The notes under the pieces are model-generated. The model was not told the DNA's origin. It made no database searches and saw only the letters and a list, made by a program, of their open reading frames with translations. From Pseudomonas azerbaijanoccidentalis (GTDB lineage: Bacteria > Pseudomonadota > Gammaproteobacteria > Pseudomonadales > Pseudomonadaceae), in contig NZ_JAHSTU010000005.1 of assembly GCF_019145495.1 (NCBI RefSeq), positions 310,001-374,000 on the forward strand: a stretch of DNA of 64,000 nucleotides, given 5' to 3'. Every line of letters begins with the position of its first letter. Within the stretch, counting starts at the first letter, position 1. Below, piece after piece: positions 15,233-23,816 of this stretch. The position numbers and the translations under genes are program-made.

Positions 15233-15873
15233 CCGGCTTGCTCGACTTACTCAAACCCGCAACCTGGTATGTGGCCGTCATTGCGGCGGTTGTACTCGGC
15301 CTGCATCTCAACTGGCAGGACGGCTACGAGCAAGGCTATGCCAAGGCTCAGGGTGAGGGAGAAACCTCCATCGCCAAGCTGCGCCTGAAGCATTCCCAGG
15401 AACAGCAAAACATCGCCGAAGCGACAGCCAAGGACGCCGCAACGGCGCTCGAAAATCTGCGCACCGAGCAAGATCGTGGTGATCAGCTCGCCACTCAGCT
15501 CGCCGATTCCAGGGCAAGGCTCCGTAAAACCACCGATCAACTCAATGGAGAGATCACCCGTGTCACAACCCTGTATCGCCGCACCCTTGAATCGCCGCCT
15601 GAGCCTCGGCCTGCTGGTGTGTTCACTGTTGGTTTTGTCCGCGTGTGGAACAACGCCAACGGAATCAACACCTCAATGCCTGCCCAGCAAACCCAGCAAG
15701 CCCCCAGCGGAGCTACTACGGCGCCCAACGGAGCCCGAGCCGCTGACAGCCTCGACTCGGGTGTTACCCAGTCCCTTGTCCTCGCCAACCAGATCCGCAA
15801 TGGCGAGCTGCACAGTACCTGCCGGGTTCAGCTCAACCGCCTGATCGACTGGACACTTAATGGAAGTAACTGA
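15229..15873 (+). CDS. Rz-like inner-membrane spanin
   Basis: 214 residues. The start is ATG 15229 or ATG 15223 two codons before. One N-terminal membrane anchor (WYVAVIAAVVLGLHL) is followed by a long coiled coil (about 45-125, e.g. LENLRTEQDRGDQLATQLAD), the layout of i-spanins that bridge the periplasm. It directly follows the endolysin and contains a lipoprotein gene in another frame, the classical Rz/Rz1 arrangement. It joins inner and outer membrane in the last step of lysis. Confidence 0.85.
   Translation: MTGLLDLLKPATWYVAVIAAVVLGLHLNWQDGYEQGYAKAQGEGETSIAKLRLKHSQEQQNIAEATAKDAATALENLRTEQDRGDQLATQLADSRARLRKTTDQLNGEITRVTTLYRRTLESPPEPRPAGVFTVGFVRVWNNANGINTSMPAQQTQQAPSGATTAPNGARAADSLDSGVTQSLVLANQIRNGELHSTCRVQLNRLIDWTLNGSN
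15545..15844 (+). CDS. Rz1-like outer-membrane lipoprotein spanin, nested in Rz
   Basis: 99 residues read in the +1 frame inside the Rz gene, from ATG 15545 (MERSPVSQPC...). It has a lipoprotein signal with hydrophobic LSLGLLVCSLLVL and lipobox LSAC, then a proline-rich mature part (CLPSKPSKPPAELLRRPTEP), typical of o-spanins. Annotation programs usually miss such nested genes. An ATG further upstream (15476) would hide the signal. Confidence 0.8.
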   Translation: MERSPVSQPCIAAPLNRRLSLGLLVCSLLVLSACGTTPTESTPQCLPSKPSKPPAELLRRPTEPEPLTASTRVLPSPLSSPTRSAMASCTVPAGFSSTA

Positions 15874-16081
15874 CTTTGCCAGCCACCTGGAGGCAATCCA
15901 CAACGAAACCTCCTTGGCGGCACATTTGGCACAACGTGAAGTATTGACCGGCCCCTCGGCCGAGTTCTGCACAGGAGAGGATTGCGACATGCCAATCCCG
16001 GAACAACGCCGTGTGGCCATACCAGGTGTGCAACTTTGCGCGCAGTGCCAAACGCATCGCGAAAAACGGAGCCGCCGATGA
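15860..16081 (+). CDS. TraR/DksA-type zinc finger protein
   Basis: 73 residues. The C-terminal half is a C4 zinc finger of the DksA/TraR type: CTGEDC, then MPIPEQRRVAIPGVQLCAQC. It lacks the long DksA coiled coil, like other short phage members. Members can bind in the RNA polymerase secondary channel; whether this one does is unknown. It overlaps the Rz stop and the next gene's start. Confidence 0.88.
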   Translation: MEVTDFASHLEAIHNETSLAAHLAQREVLTGPSAEFCTGEDCDMPIPEQRRVAIPGVQLCAQCQTHREKRSRR

Positions 16082-16395
16082 CGACGATTGAAATGCCTGC
16101 GTGGCAGTTGGTGGGCATCGCCGTAACCATTCTCGGCGCATTCGCCGGGTTGGTAAAAATGATGGTCATGCAGATGGAGCGCCGCCTGGATCAACGTTTC
16201 GCCATGGCGGATAAGGACAGCGAACGCCTGCGCACGCTGGAGATATCGTTTGAGCGGCTGCGGGGAGACATGCCTGTGCACTACGTGCGCCGGGAAGACT
16301 ACGTGCGCGGCCAAACCGTGATCGAGGCCAAGCTTGATGCCTTGGCACTCAAGCTAGAAACCGTTCAATTGAAAGGACTGAAGCATGAACATTGA
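16078..16395 (+). CDS. Membrane-anchored coiled-coil phage protein
   Basis: 105 residues from ATG 16078. One membrane helix (WQLVGIAVTILGAFAGLVKM) is followed by a charged helix and a C-terminal coiled-coil part (EAKLDALALKLETVQLKGL). It overlaps both neighbours. Similar small anchored proteins lie between the lysis and terminase genes in Mu-like phages (Mu gp25 region). Role unknown. Confidence 0.7.
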   Translation: MTTIEMPAWQLVGIAVTILGAFAGLVKMMVMQMERRLDQRFAMADKDSERLRTLEISFERLRGDMPVHYVRREDYVRGQTVIEAKLDALALKLETVQLKGLKHEH

Positions 16396-16696
16396 CGCTG
16401 CCAAGGCGCGCCGGGAGTCCCTGCGCTGGTACATCATCAAAACTCTGGATACCTCCCGCCCTGTCGACCCACATGAAGTCGTTGTGTTGTCGACCATCCA
16501 GGGTATTTACCCCGACGCCACCACCATGGAACTGCGCCGAGAACTCGACTACCTGGCCGACCGTAGTCTGGTGACGCTGGATAAGAAGCCTAGCGGCGTG
16601 TGGATCTGTGGCCTGACCCACTACGGTGTGGACATTGCGGAGTACACCATCCCTTGTAATCCCGGCATTGCCCGGCCGGAAAAATACTGGAGCTAA
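16385..16696 (+). CDS. Mu gp26-like small protein
   Basis: 103 residues with a winged-helix look (RRESLRWYIIKTLDTSRP, then TTMELRRELDYLADRSLVTL and a wing LDKKPSGVWICGLT). Position just before the small terminase gene matches Mu gene 26. Probably DNA-binding; a terminase-accessory role is inference from position. Confidence 0.75.
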   Translation: MNIDAAKARRESLRWYIIKTLDTSRPVDPHEVVVLSTIQGIYPDATTMELRRELDYLADRSLVTLDKKPSGVWICGLTHYGVDIAEYTIPCNPGIARPEKYWS

Positions 16697-16699
16697 GCC

Positions 16700-17212
16700 A
16701 TGCCCCCGCGCAGCAAAGTCTCTAGTCTGCCCAAGGCGGTCAAAGCCTGGCTGGACAAAGCCCTGGCCGAAAACAACTTCAGCGAATATGAAAGCCTGGC
16801 CAGCGAATTGATGGCGCAGGGTTTTGCCATCAGCAAGTCCGCGCTACATCGCTACGGCCAGGACTTTGAGTCCAAACTCTCTGCACTAAAGGTCGCCAGC
16901 GAACAGGCCAAAGCGGTGGTCGAAGCGGCACCTGATGAGGAAGGGGCTGTCAACGAAGCTCTGATGCGTCTCGTCCAGGAGCACCTGTTCAAGTTGCTGA
17001 TGAGTGACGGCAAAACCATGGATCTGCCCAAGGTTGCCAAGGCAGTCGCCGAACTGGGCAAAGCGTCCATTGCCCAGAAGAAATGGCAGGCCGAGTTCCG
17101 CGAGAAGGCCGAGGCAGCGGCTGCCCGCGTGGAGAAAATCGCCAAGAAAGGTGGCCTTAATCAGGAGACGGTCAACGAAATTCGCCGCGAAATCCTTGGG
17201 ATGGCGGCCTAA
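16700..17212 (+). CDS. DUF3486 protein, small terminase subunit (Mu gp27-like)
   Basis: 170 residues. The N-terminus has a helix-turn-helix-like segment (SEYESLASELMAQGFAISKS, then ALHRYG); the rest is a long helical region ending in RREILGMAA. This is the DUF3486 family, found directly before the large terminase in Mu-like phages and regarded as the small subunit that recognises the pac end. Its last base overlaps the start of the large subunit gene. Confidence 0.85.
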   Translation: MPPRSKVSSLPKAVKAWLDKALAENNFSEYESLASELMAQGFAISKSALHRYGQDFESKLSALKVASEQAKAVVEAAPDEEGAVNEALMRLVQEHLFKLLMSDGKTMDLPKVAKAVAELGKASIAQKKWQAEFREKAEAAAARVEKIAKKGGLNQETVNEIRREILGMAA

Positions 17213-18765
17213 TGAGCCTTCCCCTAATCCTGGACAACACCGCCAGTACCGCAGCCCCGGCCGTCCTGCTCGATTACCAGAAAGAGTGGATCGGTATTCG
17301 TGCGCCGCTCAAGGTCGGCGAGAAGTCACGTCGTATTGGTTTGACCTGGGCGGAAGCGGCGGACAACGTTCTGGTCGCCGCCGCCGAAAAACCAGCCGGT
17401 GGCCAGACCGTGTACTACCTAGGCTACAACCAGGACATGACGGTCGAATACATCCAGGCCTGTGCCATGTGGTCGCGAGCGTTCAACTATGCGGCCGGGG
17501 AAATTGAGGAAGGCATCTGGCCGGACAGCGATCCCGACAAACACATCAAGACTTACACCATCGTGTTTCCCAGCGGACACCGCATCGTCGCACTCACCAG
17601 TCGGCCGTCCAACCTGCGTGGCCGTCAGGGCGTGGTCGTGATCGATGAGGCTGCATTCCACCAGGATCTGGCCGAGCTGCTGAAAGCCGCGCTGGCGCTG
17701 CTGATCTGGGGTGGTGAAGTCCATGTCATCAGCACCCACGACGGCACCGAAAACGCCTTCAATGAGTTGATCAACGATATCCGTGCGGGCAAACGTAAGG
17801 GCGAGCTGTTTCGTTGCGAGTTTCGCGATGCCGTGACCGATGGACTGTATCAGCGGGTCTGTCTGCGTAAAGGCATTGAATACAAGCCCAAGGAAGAGGC
17901 CGCTTGGGTCCAGGACGTCTATGACTTCTACGGCGACGCGGCCGACGAAGAGCTGGATTGTGTGCCGTCCCAGGGCGGCGGTGCATTCCTCAGCATGGCC
18001 CTGGTCGAGCAGCGCAGCAATCGCGAAGTACCTGTGCTGCGCCTGGCCTACCCGCAGGGTTACGAGATCTTGCCTGAACACTTGCGCCTGGCTGAGTCCC
18101 TGGAGTGGTGTGAAGAGCACTTGCTGCCGCTGCTCAGGGCCATTCCGCTGGATGTCCAGAGTTTCTACGGCATGGACTTTGGCCGCTCCGGCGACCTTTC
18201 GGTCTTCTGGCCGTTGCTCAAAGAACAAAACCTGCGCAAACGCACGCCCTTTGTGGTCGAGCTGCGTAACGTGCCGTTCAAGCAACAGCTCCAGATTAAG
18301 TTTTACATCATTCGTCGCCTACCCAACTTCCTCAAAGGTGCAGACGACGCCAGGGGCAACGGCTCGCAAATGTCCGAGGACACTGCCATCGAGTTCGGCT
18401 TCAACCGTATTGAAAGGGTGATGCTCACCGAGGGCTGGTATCGCGACAACATGCCGCCGTTTAAAGCCGCTTTGGAAGATGACACCTTCTACGACATCCC
18501 GGCCGACAAGGACGTGGTGAGCGACGTGCGCGCCTTTCGGATGGTCAAGGGCGTAGCCCGTATCCCGGAAAAACGCACCAACGAAAAGGGCGAGAAGTCC
18601 GGACCTAAGCGTCACGGCGACGCTGGTATCGCGGCCGTACTGGCGGACTATGCGTCCCGCCAGGATGTCGAGATCTTTGAATATCACCGAGTCCAGCCAG
18701 CCACCGAGCATGATCGTGAGATCAAACTGGGTGGCGGGTGGCGCTCCACGAAAGGCATTTGGTAA
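17212..18765 (+). CDS. Large terminase subunit (Mu gp28-like)
   Basis: 517 residues. A deviant Walker A is in KVGEKSRRIGLTW (34-46) and Walker B VVIDEA at 142-147, followed by a coupling motif region (HVISTHDGT). The C-terminal half has a nuclease-like region with FYGMDFGRSGDLS, the first metal-binding aspartate of an RNase H-like fold. It packages phage DNA into heads, cutting in host DNA beyond the phage ends in Mu. Length fits Mu gp28. Confidence 0.93.
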   Translation: MSLPLILDNTASTAAPAVLLDYQKEWIGIRAPLKVGEKSRRIGLTWAEAADNVLVAAAEKPAGGQTVYYLGYNQDMTVEYIQACAMWSRAFNYAAGEIEEGIWPDSDPDKHIKTYTIVFPSGHRIVALTSRPSNLRGRQGVVVIDEAAFHQDLAELLKAALALLIWGGEVHVISTHDGTENAFNELINDIRAGKRKGELFRCEFRDAVTDGLYQRVCLRKGIEYKPKEEAAWVQDVYDFYGDAADEELDCVPSQGGGAFLSMALVEQRSNREVPVLRLAYPQGYEILPEHLRLAESLEWCEEHLLPLLRAIPLDVQSFYGMDFGRSGDLSVFWPLLKEQNLRKRTPFVVELRNVPFKQQLQIKFYIIRRLPNFLKGADDARGNGSQMSEDTAIEFGFNRIERVMLTEGWYRDNMPPFKAALEDDTFYDIPADKDVVSDVRAFRMVKGVARIPEKRTNEKGEKSGPKRHGDAGIAAVLADYASRQDVEIFEYHRVQPATEHDREIKLGGGWRSTKGIW

Positions 18766-20321
18766 TGGCTGATTCCCGCATCGTCGACCAGTACGGTCGC
18801 CCGATCCAGTACGACAAACTCACCGAAGAGTTGGCTGCAGCCCGCACTACCGGCATTCGCCAAGTTTGGCACCAGTCGGTGGCCAGCGGCCTGACACCTC
18901 AACGGTTGGCGAGTATTCTGCGCGCCGCCGCCGAAGGATCGGCCAATGACTACCTGACCCTTGCCGAGGAAATGGAAGAGCGCGACCTTCATTACGCCTC
19001 GGTGTTGGGCACCCGCAAGCTGGCAGTGGCAGGGTTGTCCGTTCGGGTCGAGGCAGCCAGCGACGATCCAGAGGACGTGCGCCGGGCCGATCAGCTCAAG
19101 GAGTTGGTTGATTCTCCCGAGTTTGGCGAGCTGCAAGCTGACCTGACGGATGCCATGGGCAAGGGCTATGCCGTCTCAGAAATCATGTGGGACCGTAGCG
19201 GCAAGACCTGGAATCCGGAGCGTTTCGAGCCCCGTGATCAACGCTTCTTCCAGTTCGACCGTGACGCCGGCCGGGAACTGCGCCTGCTCGATGAGGCTGA
19301 TCCGGTCAATGGCGTTGCCTTGGCACCATACAAATTCATTGTGCATCTGCCTCGCATCCGTTCTGGCCTGCCGATCCGGGGTGGTCTGGCCCGTTTAGCA
19401 GCCGTGGGCTATATGTGTAAAGCCTGGACCTGGAAGGACTGGATGGGTTTTGCTGACATCTTCGGTATGCCGATGCGTGTTGGTCGGTATGGCGCAGGTG
19501 CCAGCAAGGAAGACATCAGCACCCTGATGTCGGCGGTGGCCAACCTCGGCAGCGATGCCGCAGCGGTGATTCCGGACAGCATGCGCATTGACTTTACCCA
19601 GGCCGCCAACGTCAGTGGCGCGGGTGACTTCTTCAAGGGCTTGGCCGAATGGTGGGATAAGCAGGTCAGCAAGGCGGTGGTCGGCCAGACCATGTCCACT
19701 GACGATGGCTCTAGCCAAGCCCAGGCTACGATCCATAACGAGGTCCGATTGGATCTGCTGCAAGCTGATGCCAAGGCCGAATCCAACACGTTGAATCGCT
19801 GGTTTGTGCGCCCCTGGTGCGATCTGAACTTTGCACCAGGTCGTCCATACCCCCGCCTAATCATCGACGTACCGCAGCCAGAAGACACCAAGTTATTGAT
19901 CACGGCCCTGGAAAAGCTTGTGCCTTTAGGTTTGAAGGTCGAGCAATCCGTCATCAGGGACAAACTCAACTTGCCATCTCCGGCCGAGGGAGCAGATCTG
20001 CTCGGCGCTCCAGCACCCGATTTGACGCGACCTTTGGCGCAGGCTCTCAACAAGGAGCAGGCGCCAACGAAAGTACCCGCCGTGCGTGACATCGTGGATA
20101 ACCAGGTGCGAACGCTGGAGACCGGTGCGGCAGTGCCAATTGATGACATGGTTGAGGAAATCAAGGCCTTGCTCGACCAGGTGAGCAGCTTGGAAGAGTT
20201 TCGGGATCGATTGATTGAAGTCTATCCGGCGATGACAACCAGCCAATTGAATGATGCGATTGCTGACGGCCTGACGGCTGCCAGTCTGGCGGGGCGTGAT
20301 GACATCTTGAGGGGCTTGTAA
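18765..20321 (+). CDS. Portal protein, DUF935 (Mu gp29-like)
   Basis: 518 residues from ATG 18765, which overlaps the terminase stop by one base. DUF935 features are clear: YDKLTEELAAARTTGIRQVW at the start, LHYASVLGTRKLAV, and the conserved WKDWMGFADIFGMPMRVGRY. Portal proteins form the dodecameric ring at the packaging vertex. The C-terminal 100 residues are helical and less conserved. Confidence 0.92.
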   Translation: MADSRIVDQYGRPIQYDKLTEELAAARTTGIRQVWHQSVASGLTPQRLASILRAAAEGSANDYLTLAEEMEERDLHYASVLGTRKLAVAGLSVRVEAASDDPEDVRRADQLKELVDSPEFGELQADLTDAMGKGYAVSEIMWDRSGKTWNPERFEPRDQRFFQFDRDAGRELRLLDEADPVNGVALAPYKFIVHLPRIRSGLPIRGGLARLAAVGYMCKAWTWKDWMGFADIFGMPMRVGRYGAGASKEDISTLMSAVANLGSDAAAVIPDSMRIDFTQAANVSGAGDFFKGLAEWWDKQVSKAVVGQTMSTDDGSSQAQATIHNEVRLDLLQADAKAESNTLNRWFVRPWCDLNFAPGRPYPRLIIDVPQPEDTKLLITALEKLVPLGLKVEQSVIRDKLNLPSPAEGADLLGAPAPDLTRPLAQALNKEQAPTKVPAVRDIVDNQVRTLETGAAVPIDDMVEEIKALLDQVSSLEEFRDRLIEVYPAMTTSQLNDAIADGLTAASLAGRDDILRGL

Positions 20322-21589
20322 TGGCAGTCTCCCATGGCTCCCTGCCATTCAAGGAACAGATCGATTACTTCAAGGGCAAGGTAAACCTCCCGACCCGCGC
20401 CTGGACCGATATCTACAACGCCGAACATGACTATGCCTTTGTTGTGGCTGGTGCGGTCAAGCGTGACCTGCTGGCCGATCTGCGCGGCGCCGTCGAAAAA
20501 TCCATTGCCACCGGAACCACCCTTGAGCAATTCCGCAAGGACTTCGATCAGGTCGTGGGCAAGCACGGCTGGCAGTACCGTGGCGAACGTGGCTGGCGAA
20601 CAAACGTCATCTGGGAAACCAACCTGCGCCAGTCTTACAACGCTGGTCGTGAACAGCAGATGGCCGACCCAGAACTGCGCAAGCGCCGCCCCTATGGGTT
20701 GTATCGCCATGGCGACAGCGCCCACCCGAGACCTATGCATCTGTCCTGGAACGGCACCACCCTGCCGCTTGATGACGCATGGTGGTCGACACACACACCA
20801 CAAAACGGCTGGGGCTGTAAGTGCAAAAAGTTCATGCTGTCGGCCAGAGATGTTGAGCGCCAAGGTCTAAAGATCGGTCCAGCGCCGGAAATTGAATGGG
20901 AAGATCGGGTCATTGGCAAGAATAGCCCCGAAGGCCCGCGCACTGTCCGTGTCCCAAAAGGCATCGATCCGGGCTTTGAATACGCACCCGGTCGCTCGCG
21001 CTTATCTGATGCTGTCCCGCCTATGCGTGCGCATGATCCGCTGCCCGAGCTGGCGAGCAAGCCCGTCAGCGCGCACGGCGCGGGTCTGCCTAATCGCCGC
21101 CCTGGTGATCTTTTACCAGCGCCTCGGTCAGTGCCTGCCAGTCAGCTACTGCCGTCCGGTCTGACTGACGATGCCTATGTAGATCGTTTCCTTAGCGAGT
21201 TCGGTGCCAAACAAAACGCACCCGCACTGTTCAAGGACGTGATCGGGGATGCAGTAGTGATCGGCCGGGATATGTTCACCGTAAAACGCACCGGCCAGCT
21301 CAAGGTGCAGAAGCGTGGGCGCGAGCAAACGTTGCTCCTAGTTGCCCAGGCATTGCGTGAGCCTGATGAGGTCTGGGTGCATCTGGAATGGATGTATGCC
21401 CAACAGAAGGCCGTCGTGCGACGGCGCTACCTTGCTCGCTTTGAAGTTGAAGGAAAGGCCGCGCCAGCACTGGCGGTGTTTGAGGTCGGTGATGACGGGT
21501 GGGATGGCGTAACGGGGTTTGTCGCTGACAGCGAAGACTACCTGGACGATTTGCGTCTGGGTGTGCGGTTGTACCGTCGACACCAATAA
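20321..21589 (+). CDS. Minor head protein F (Mu gp30-like) with C-terminal PBECR-type nuclease domain
   Basis: 422 residues. Residues 1-200 are the SPP1 gp7/Mu F head-morphogenesis domain, with WETNLRQSYNAGREQQM and the GWGCKCK motif. After a proline-rich linker (about 235-290) there is a separate domain (about 300-422: VVIGRDMFTVKRTGQLKVQK ... YLARFEVEGK ... YLDDLRLGVRLY) that looks like the PBECR group (phage Barnase-EndoU-colicin-RelE-like). Such domains may process nucleic acid on injection or act against competitors; this is not known for this protein. Confidence 0.85.
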   Translation: MAVSHGSLPFKEQIDYFKGKVNLPTRAWTDIYNAEHDYAFVVAGAVKRDLLADLRGAVEKSIATGTTLEQFRKDFDQVVGKHGWQYRGERGWRTNVIWETNLRQSYNAGREQQMADPELRKRRPYGLYRHGDSAHPRPMHLSWNGTTLPLDDAWWSTHTPQNGWGCKCKKFMLSARDVERQGLKIGPAPEIEWEDRVIGKNSPEGPRTVRVPKGIDPGFEYAPGRSRLSDAVPPMRAHDPLPELASKPVSAHGAGLPNRRPGDLLPAPRSVPASQLLPSGLTDDAYVDRFLSEFGAKQNAPALFKDVIGDAVVIGRDMFTVKRTGQLKVQKRGREQTLLLVAQALREPDEVWVHLEWMYAQQKAVVRRRYLARFEVEGKAAPALAVFEVGDDGWDGVTGFVADSEDYLDDLRLGVRLYRRHQ

Positions 21590-21616
21590 AAAACCCCGAC
21601 GCTGTCACGCCGGGGT
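21588..21616 (-). terminator. Terminator for the minus-strand moron gene
   Basis: Read on the minus strand: ACCCCGGCG-tgacag-CGTCGGGGT followed by a run of T. It directly abuts the F gene stop and lies about 100 bp beyond the minus-strand gene at 21714, making that gene a separate transcription unit. Confidence 0.75.
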
Positions 21617-21713
21617 CGCCCCGGATGTAGGCATGGAGGCCCTGACAGGGGCTGCTCATCCGATGGGATGGATCATAGTATGGCGTTCAATTGGTCATGA
21701 CAACGATCACAGG

Positions 21714-21968
21714 TTAACTAATTGTGGAAGTTATCTTGGCTTGAACCGTGTGATATCCCTGACGCTCAATATCAGCGATGGCTTCATCAGAACTCAACGC
21801 TACTCGAGCCTCTCCAGGCTTCAGATCCAGCTCCTTCATTTTATAGTTCGAACCAAGCATATCGACTACCTCTCGTGGCACGGACGACAGATCAGCGCTA
21901 GCTGGGATGATCACTGAAAACAGGCTTTGGTTCATATAAGACACGACTTTCACAAGCTTTCTCTCCAT
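21714..21968 (-). CDS. Small YcgL-like protein on the opposite strand (moron)
   Basis: 84 residues from ATG 21968 (an earlier ATG at 22010 runs into the G gene region). By eye the pattern SVPREVVDMLGS ... ADIERQGYHTVQ lines up with YcgL-domain proteins (VPEALL ... LEKQGFHLQM), but similarity is modest. It is the only structural-region gene transcribed leftward, has its own terminator, and is more AT-rich than the head genes. This pattern is typical of genes expressed from the prophage. An anti-defence role is possible but unsupported. Confidence 0.6.
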   Translation of the reverse strand: MERKLVKVVSYMNQSLFSVIIPASADLSSVPREVVDMLGSNYKMKELDLKPGEARVALSSDEAIADIERQGYHTVQAKITSTIS

Positions 21969-21997
21969 AGACGAATGAGTAACATCAGGAGCATCGC

Positions 21998-22561
21998 ATG
22001 GCTGGCGCAATGCTGGAAGTAACCCTTGATCAGAGTCAGTTGGGCAAGGTTCTGGATAACCTGGCCGAACGGCTGGGCAACCTCACAACCCCGCTCAATG
22101 ACATTGCGGAGTACTTGCACCAATCAACCGATGATCGCTTTCGCCAGCAGGTTGCTCCGGACGGATCGCCTTGGGCTCCACTTTCACCGTCAACCCTGGC
22201 CCGCAAGAAAGGTAACAAGATCCTGCGTGACAAGGGCACGCTCCAAGACACCCTGCGCCACAGCGTCAGCAACAATGAACTGGCCTTTGGAACTGACCGA
22301 CCCTACGGTGCCATCCACCAGTTCGGCGGTAAGGTCGAACACGCAGCCAGGTCACAACAGGTCTACTTCCGCCAAGGTAAAGATGGATCGGTGGGCAATC
22401 GATTTGTGAAGAAGAGCAAATCTAACTTTTCGCAATGGGTGACACGTGGCGCTCATGACTCCGAAATCAAGGCAAGGCCTTATTTGGGACTGTCGTCAGA
22501 GGACAATATAGAGATACTGGCGATCATCCAGGACTACCTTCTGGAGTCGGTATCGGAGTGA
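21998..22561 (+). CDS. Virion morphogenesis protein G (Mu gp31-like)
   Basis: 187 residues of the phage virion morphogenesis (gpG) family: DDRFRQQVAPDGSPWAPLSP at 45-65, then ARKKGNKILRDKGTLQDTLR and YGAIHQFGG. It takes part in head or head-tail joining in Mu. The start is 29 bases beyond the divergent moron gene. Confidence 0.88.
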   Translation: MAGAMLEVTLDQSQLGKVLDNLAERLGNLTTPLNDIAEYLHQSTDDRFRQQVAPDGSPWAPLSPSTLARKKGNKILRDKGTLQDTLRHSVSNNELAFGTDRPYGAIHQFGGKVEHAARSQQVYFRQGKDGSVGNRFVKKSKSNFSQWVTRGAHDSEIKARPYLGLSSEDNIEILAIIQDYLLESVSE

Positions 22562-22812
22562 CGGCGCAAAATCCCGCAGGCACGTTGATCGTGTCTTTCG
22601 GGTACATCCGCCGCTTATGGAGTGGTTAAACAGCGTTAGACCTGCGTTAGATTCTGCGGTAGCGGTATTTACTACGCCAGCGCGAGACCGCTTTCCCCCA
22701 TTCTTTATGTATAGAATGGGTTCCCGATGTATCCCCGCCCAGCTTCACACCCGCGAAAACCTTAAACCCCGCTGATACTCACTCATTCCGTCTGGCCGCA
22801 CAGACTGGCGGC
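22562..22812 (+). promoter_or_regulatory. Intergenic region before the protease gene with hairpin and repeated element
   Basis: The 251 bases hold a perfect hairpin CCCATTCT-ttatgtat-AGAATGGG at 22697-22720 and the second copy of the late-promoter-like element at 22761-22782, identical over 22 bases to 13886-13907. No open frame is convincing. In related Pseudomonas Mu-like phages this slot, between G and the protease, carries anti-CRISPR genes; here it is empty. Confidence 0.55.
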
Positions 22813-23787
22813 ATGAAAACTCAACTCGCCGTTAACTCAGAAATCTACAGCTCCGTCGAGCTTTCCGATGGAAAGGCTCCCGACTGGGTTGAACTTATCC
22901 CTGCTGGTCCAACCGTCACCGGCCGCGACGGCCGTTCCTGGTTGTTCGACGACATGGCCGCCGAGCTGGTGAAGACCAATTTCATCACCCGAGCTATTGA
23001 TCTGCCCATCGACTGGGAGCACGCCACACAGCGGCGCGCTTCCGTTGGCCAGGAAGCCCCAGCGGGTGCTTGGATCAAGCAGTTCGAAGTCCGCAATGGC
23101 GCTTTGTGGGGACATGTTGAATGGACGCCACGCGGCACGGCTCAGGTCGAAGCCCGTGAGTATCGCTTCCTGTCCCCGGTGTTCGACTACGACCTCGACA
23201 ACCGACGCATCGTGCGCATGGTCAGCGCCGCGCTGACCAACATCCCCAATTTCCTCATGACCGCCCTCAACCAAGAAGCCCCGGAGATCACACCAGTGAA
23301 GCTTTCACCTGCGTTTTTGGCACTGCTCGGCCTGCCCGACACCGCCACTGAAGAACAGGCCATGTCGGCCGCAACTCAACTCAAAACTACCGCTCAGGCT
23401 GCTAACACCGAGCAACCAAACCTCGCGCAGTTCGTCCCGCGTGCGGACTACGACGCCCTGGTCGGCCGTGCCACCAACGCCGAGCAAGCATTGGCCAGTC
23501 AGAAAAAGGCTGAGCACGACAAGGAAGTCGATGCGGCAATTACTTCGGCCACTCAGGCCGGAAAGATCACCCCGTCCACCGTCGAGTATCACCGTGCCAT
23601 GTGTCAGGACGAAGCCGGTCTGACTCGCTTCAAGGCATTCGTCGGTGCGGCACCAGTCGTTGCTGACCCCAGCGGACTGAGCGAGCGCAAGCCAGACAAC
23701 GTTGCCACCGCGCTCAATTCGGAAGAGCAACAGGTTGCCAAGCTGCTGGGTATGAGCGAAGCGGAATTCATCAAGGGCAAGGTGTAA
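22813..23787 (+). CDS. Head maturation protease/scaffold (Mu gpI/Z-like)
   Basis: 324 residues. The N-terminal 150 residues match the Mu I protease (PDWVELIPAGP, DLPIDWEHAT, REYRFLSPVFDYD). The C-terminal half is helical and polar like the scaffold Z, which in Mu is made from an internal start of the same frame; the Met in FLMTALNQEAPEITP is a candidate. The protein assembles the prohead and then degrades the scaffold. Confidence 0.9.
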   Translation: MKTQLAVNSEIYSSVELSDGKAPDWVELIPAGPTVTGRDGRSWLFDDMAAELVKTNFITRAIDLPIDWEHATQRRASVGQEAPAGAWIKQFEVRNGALWGHVEWTPRGTAQVEAREYRFLSPVFDYDLDNRRIVRMVSAALTNIPNFLMTALNQEAPEITPVKLSPAFLALLGLPDTATEEQAMSAATQLKTTAQAANTEQPNLAQFVPRADYDALVGRATNAEQALASQKKAEHDKEVDAAITSATQAGKITPSTVEYHRAMCQDEAGLTRFKAFVGAAPVVADPSGLSERKPDNVATALNSEEQQVAKLLGMSEAEFIKGKV

Positions 23788-23816
23788 CTCCCCCCTCTAT
23801 ATAAAGGAAGCGATTC

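Noticed and set aside
21616..21712. Possible third hammerhead near GATGAGCAGCCCC on the minus strand
   Set aside because: It shares GATGAGCAGCC with the two ribozymes but lacks CTGATGA, a GAAA box and matching stems.
22562..22812. Anti-CRISPR genes in the slot between G and the protease
   Set aside because: This slot carries them in related phages, but here no open frame with a start and coding character was found.
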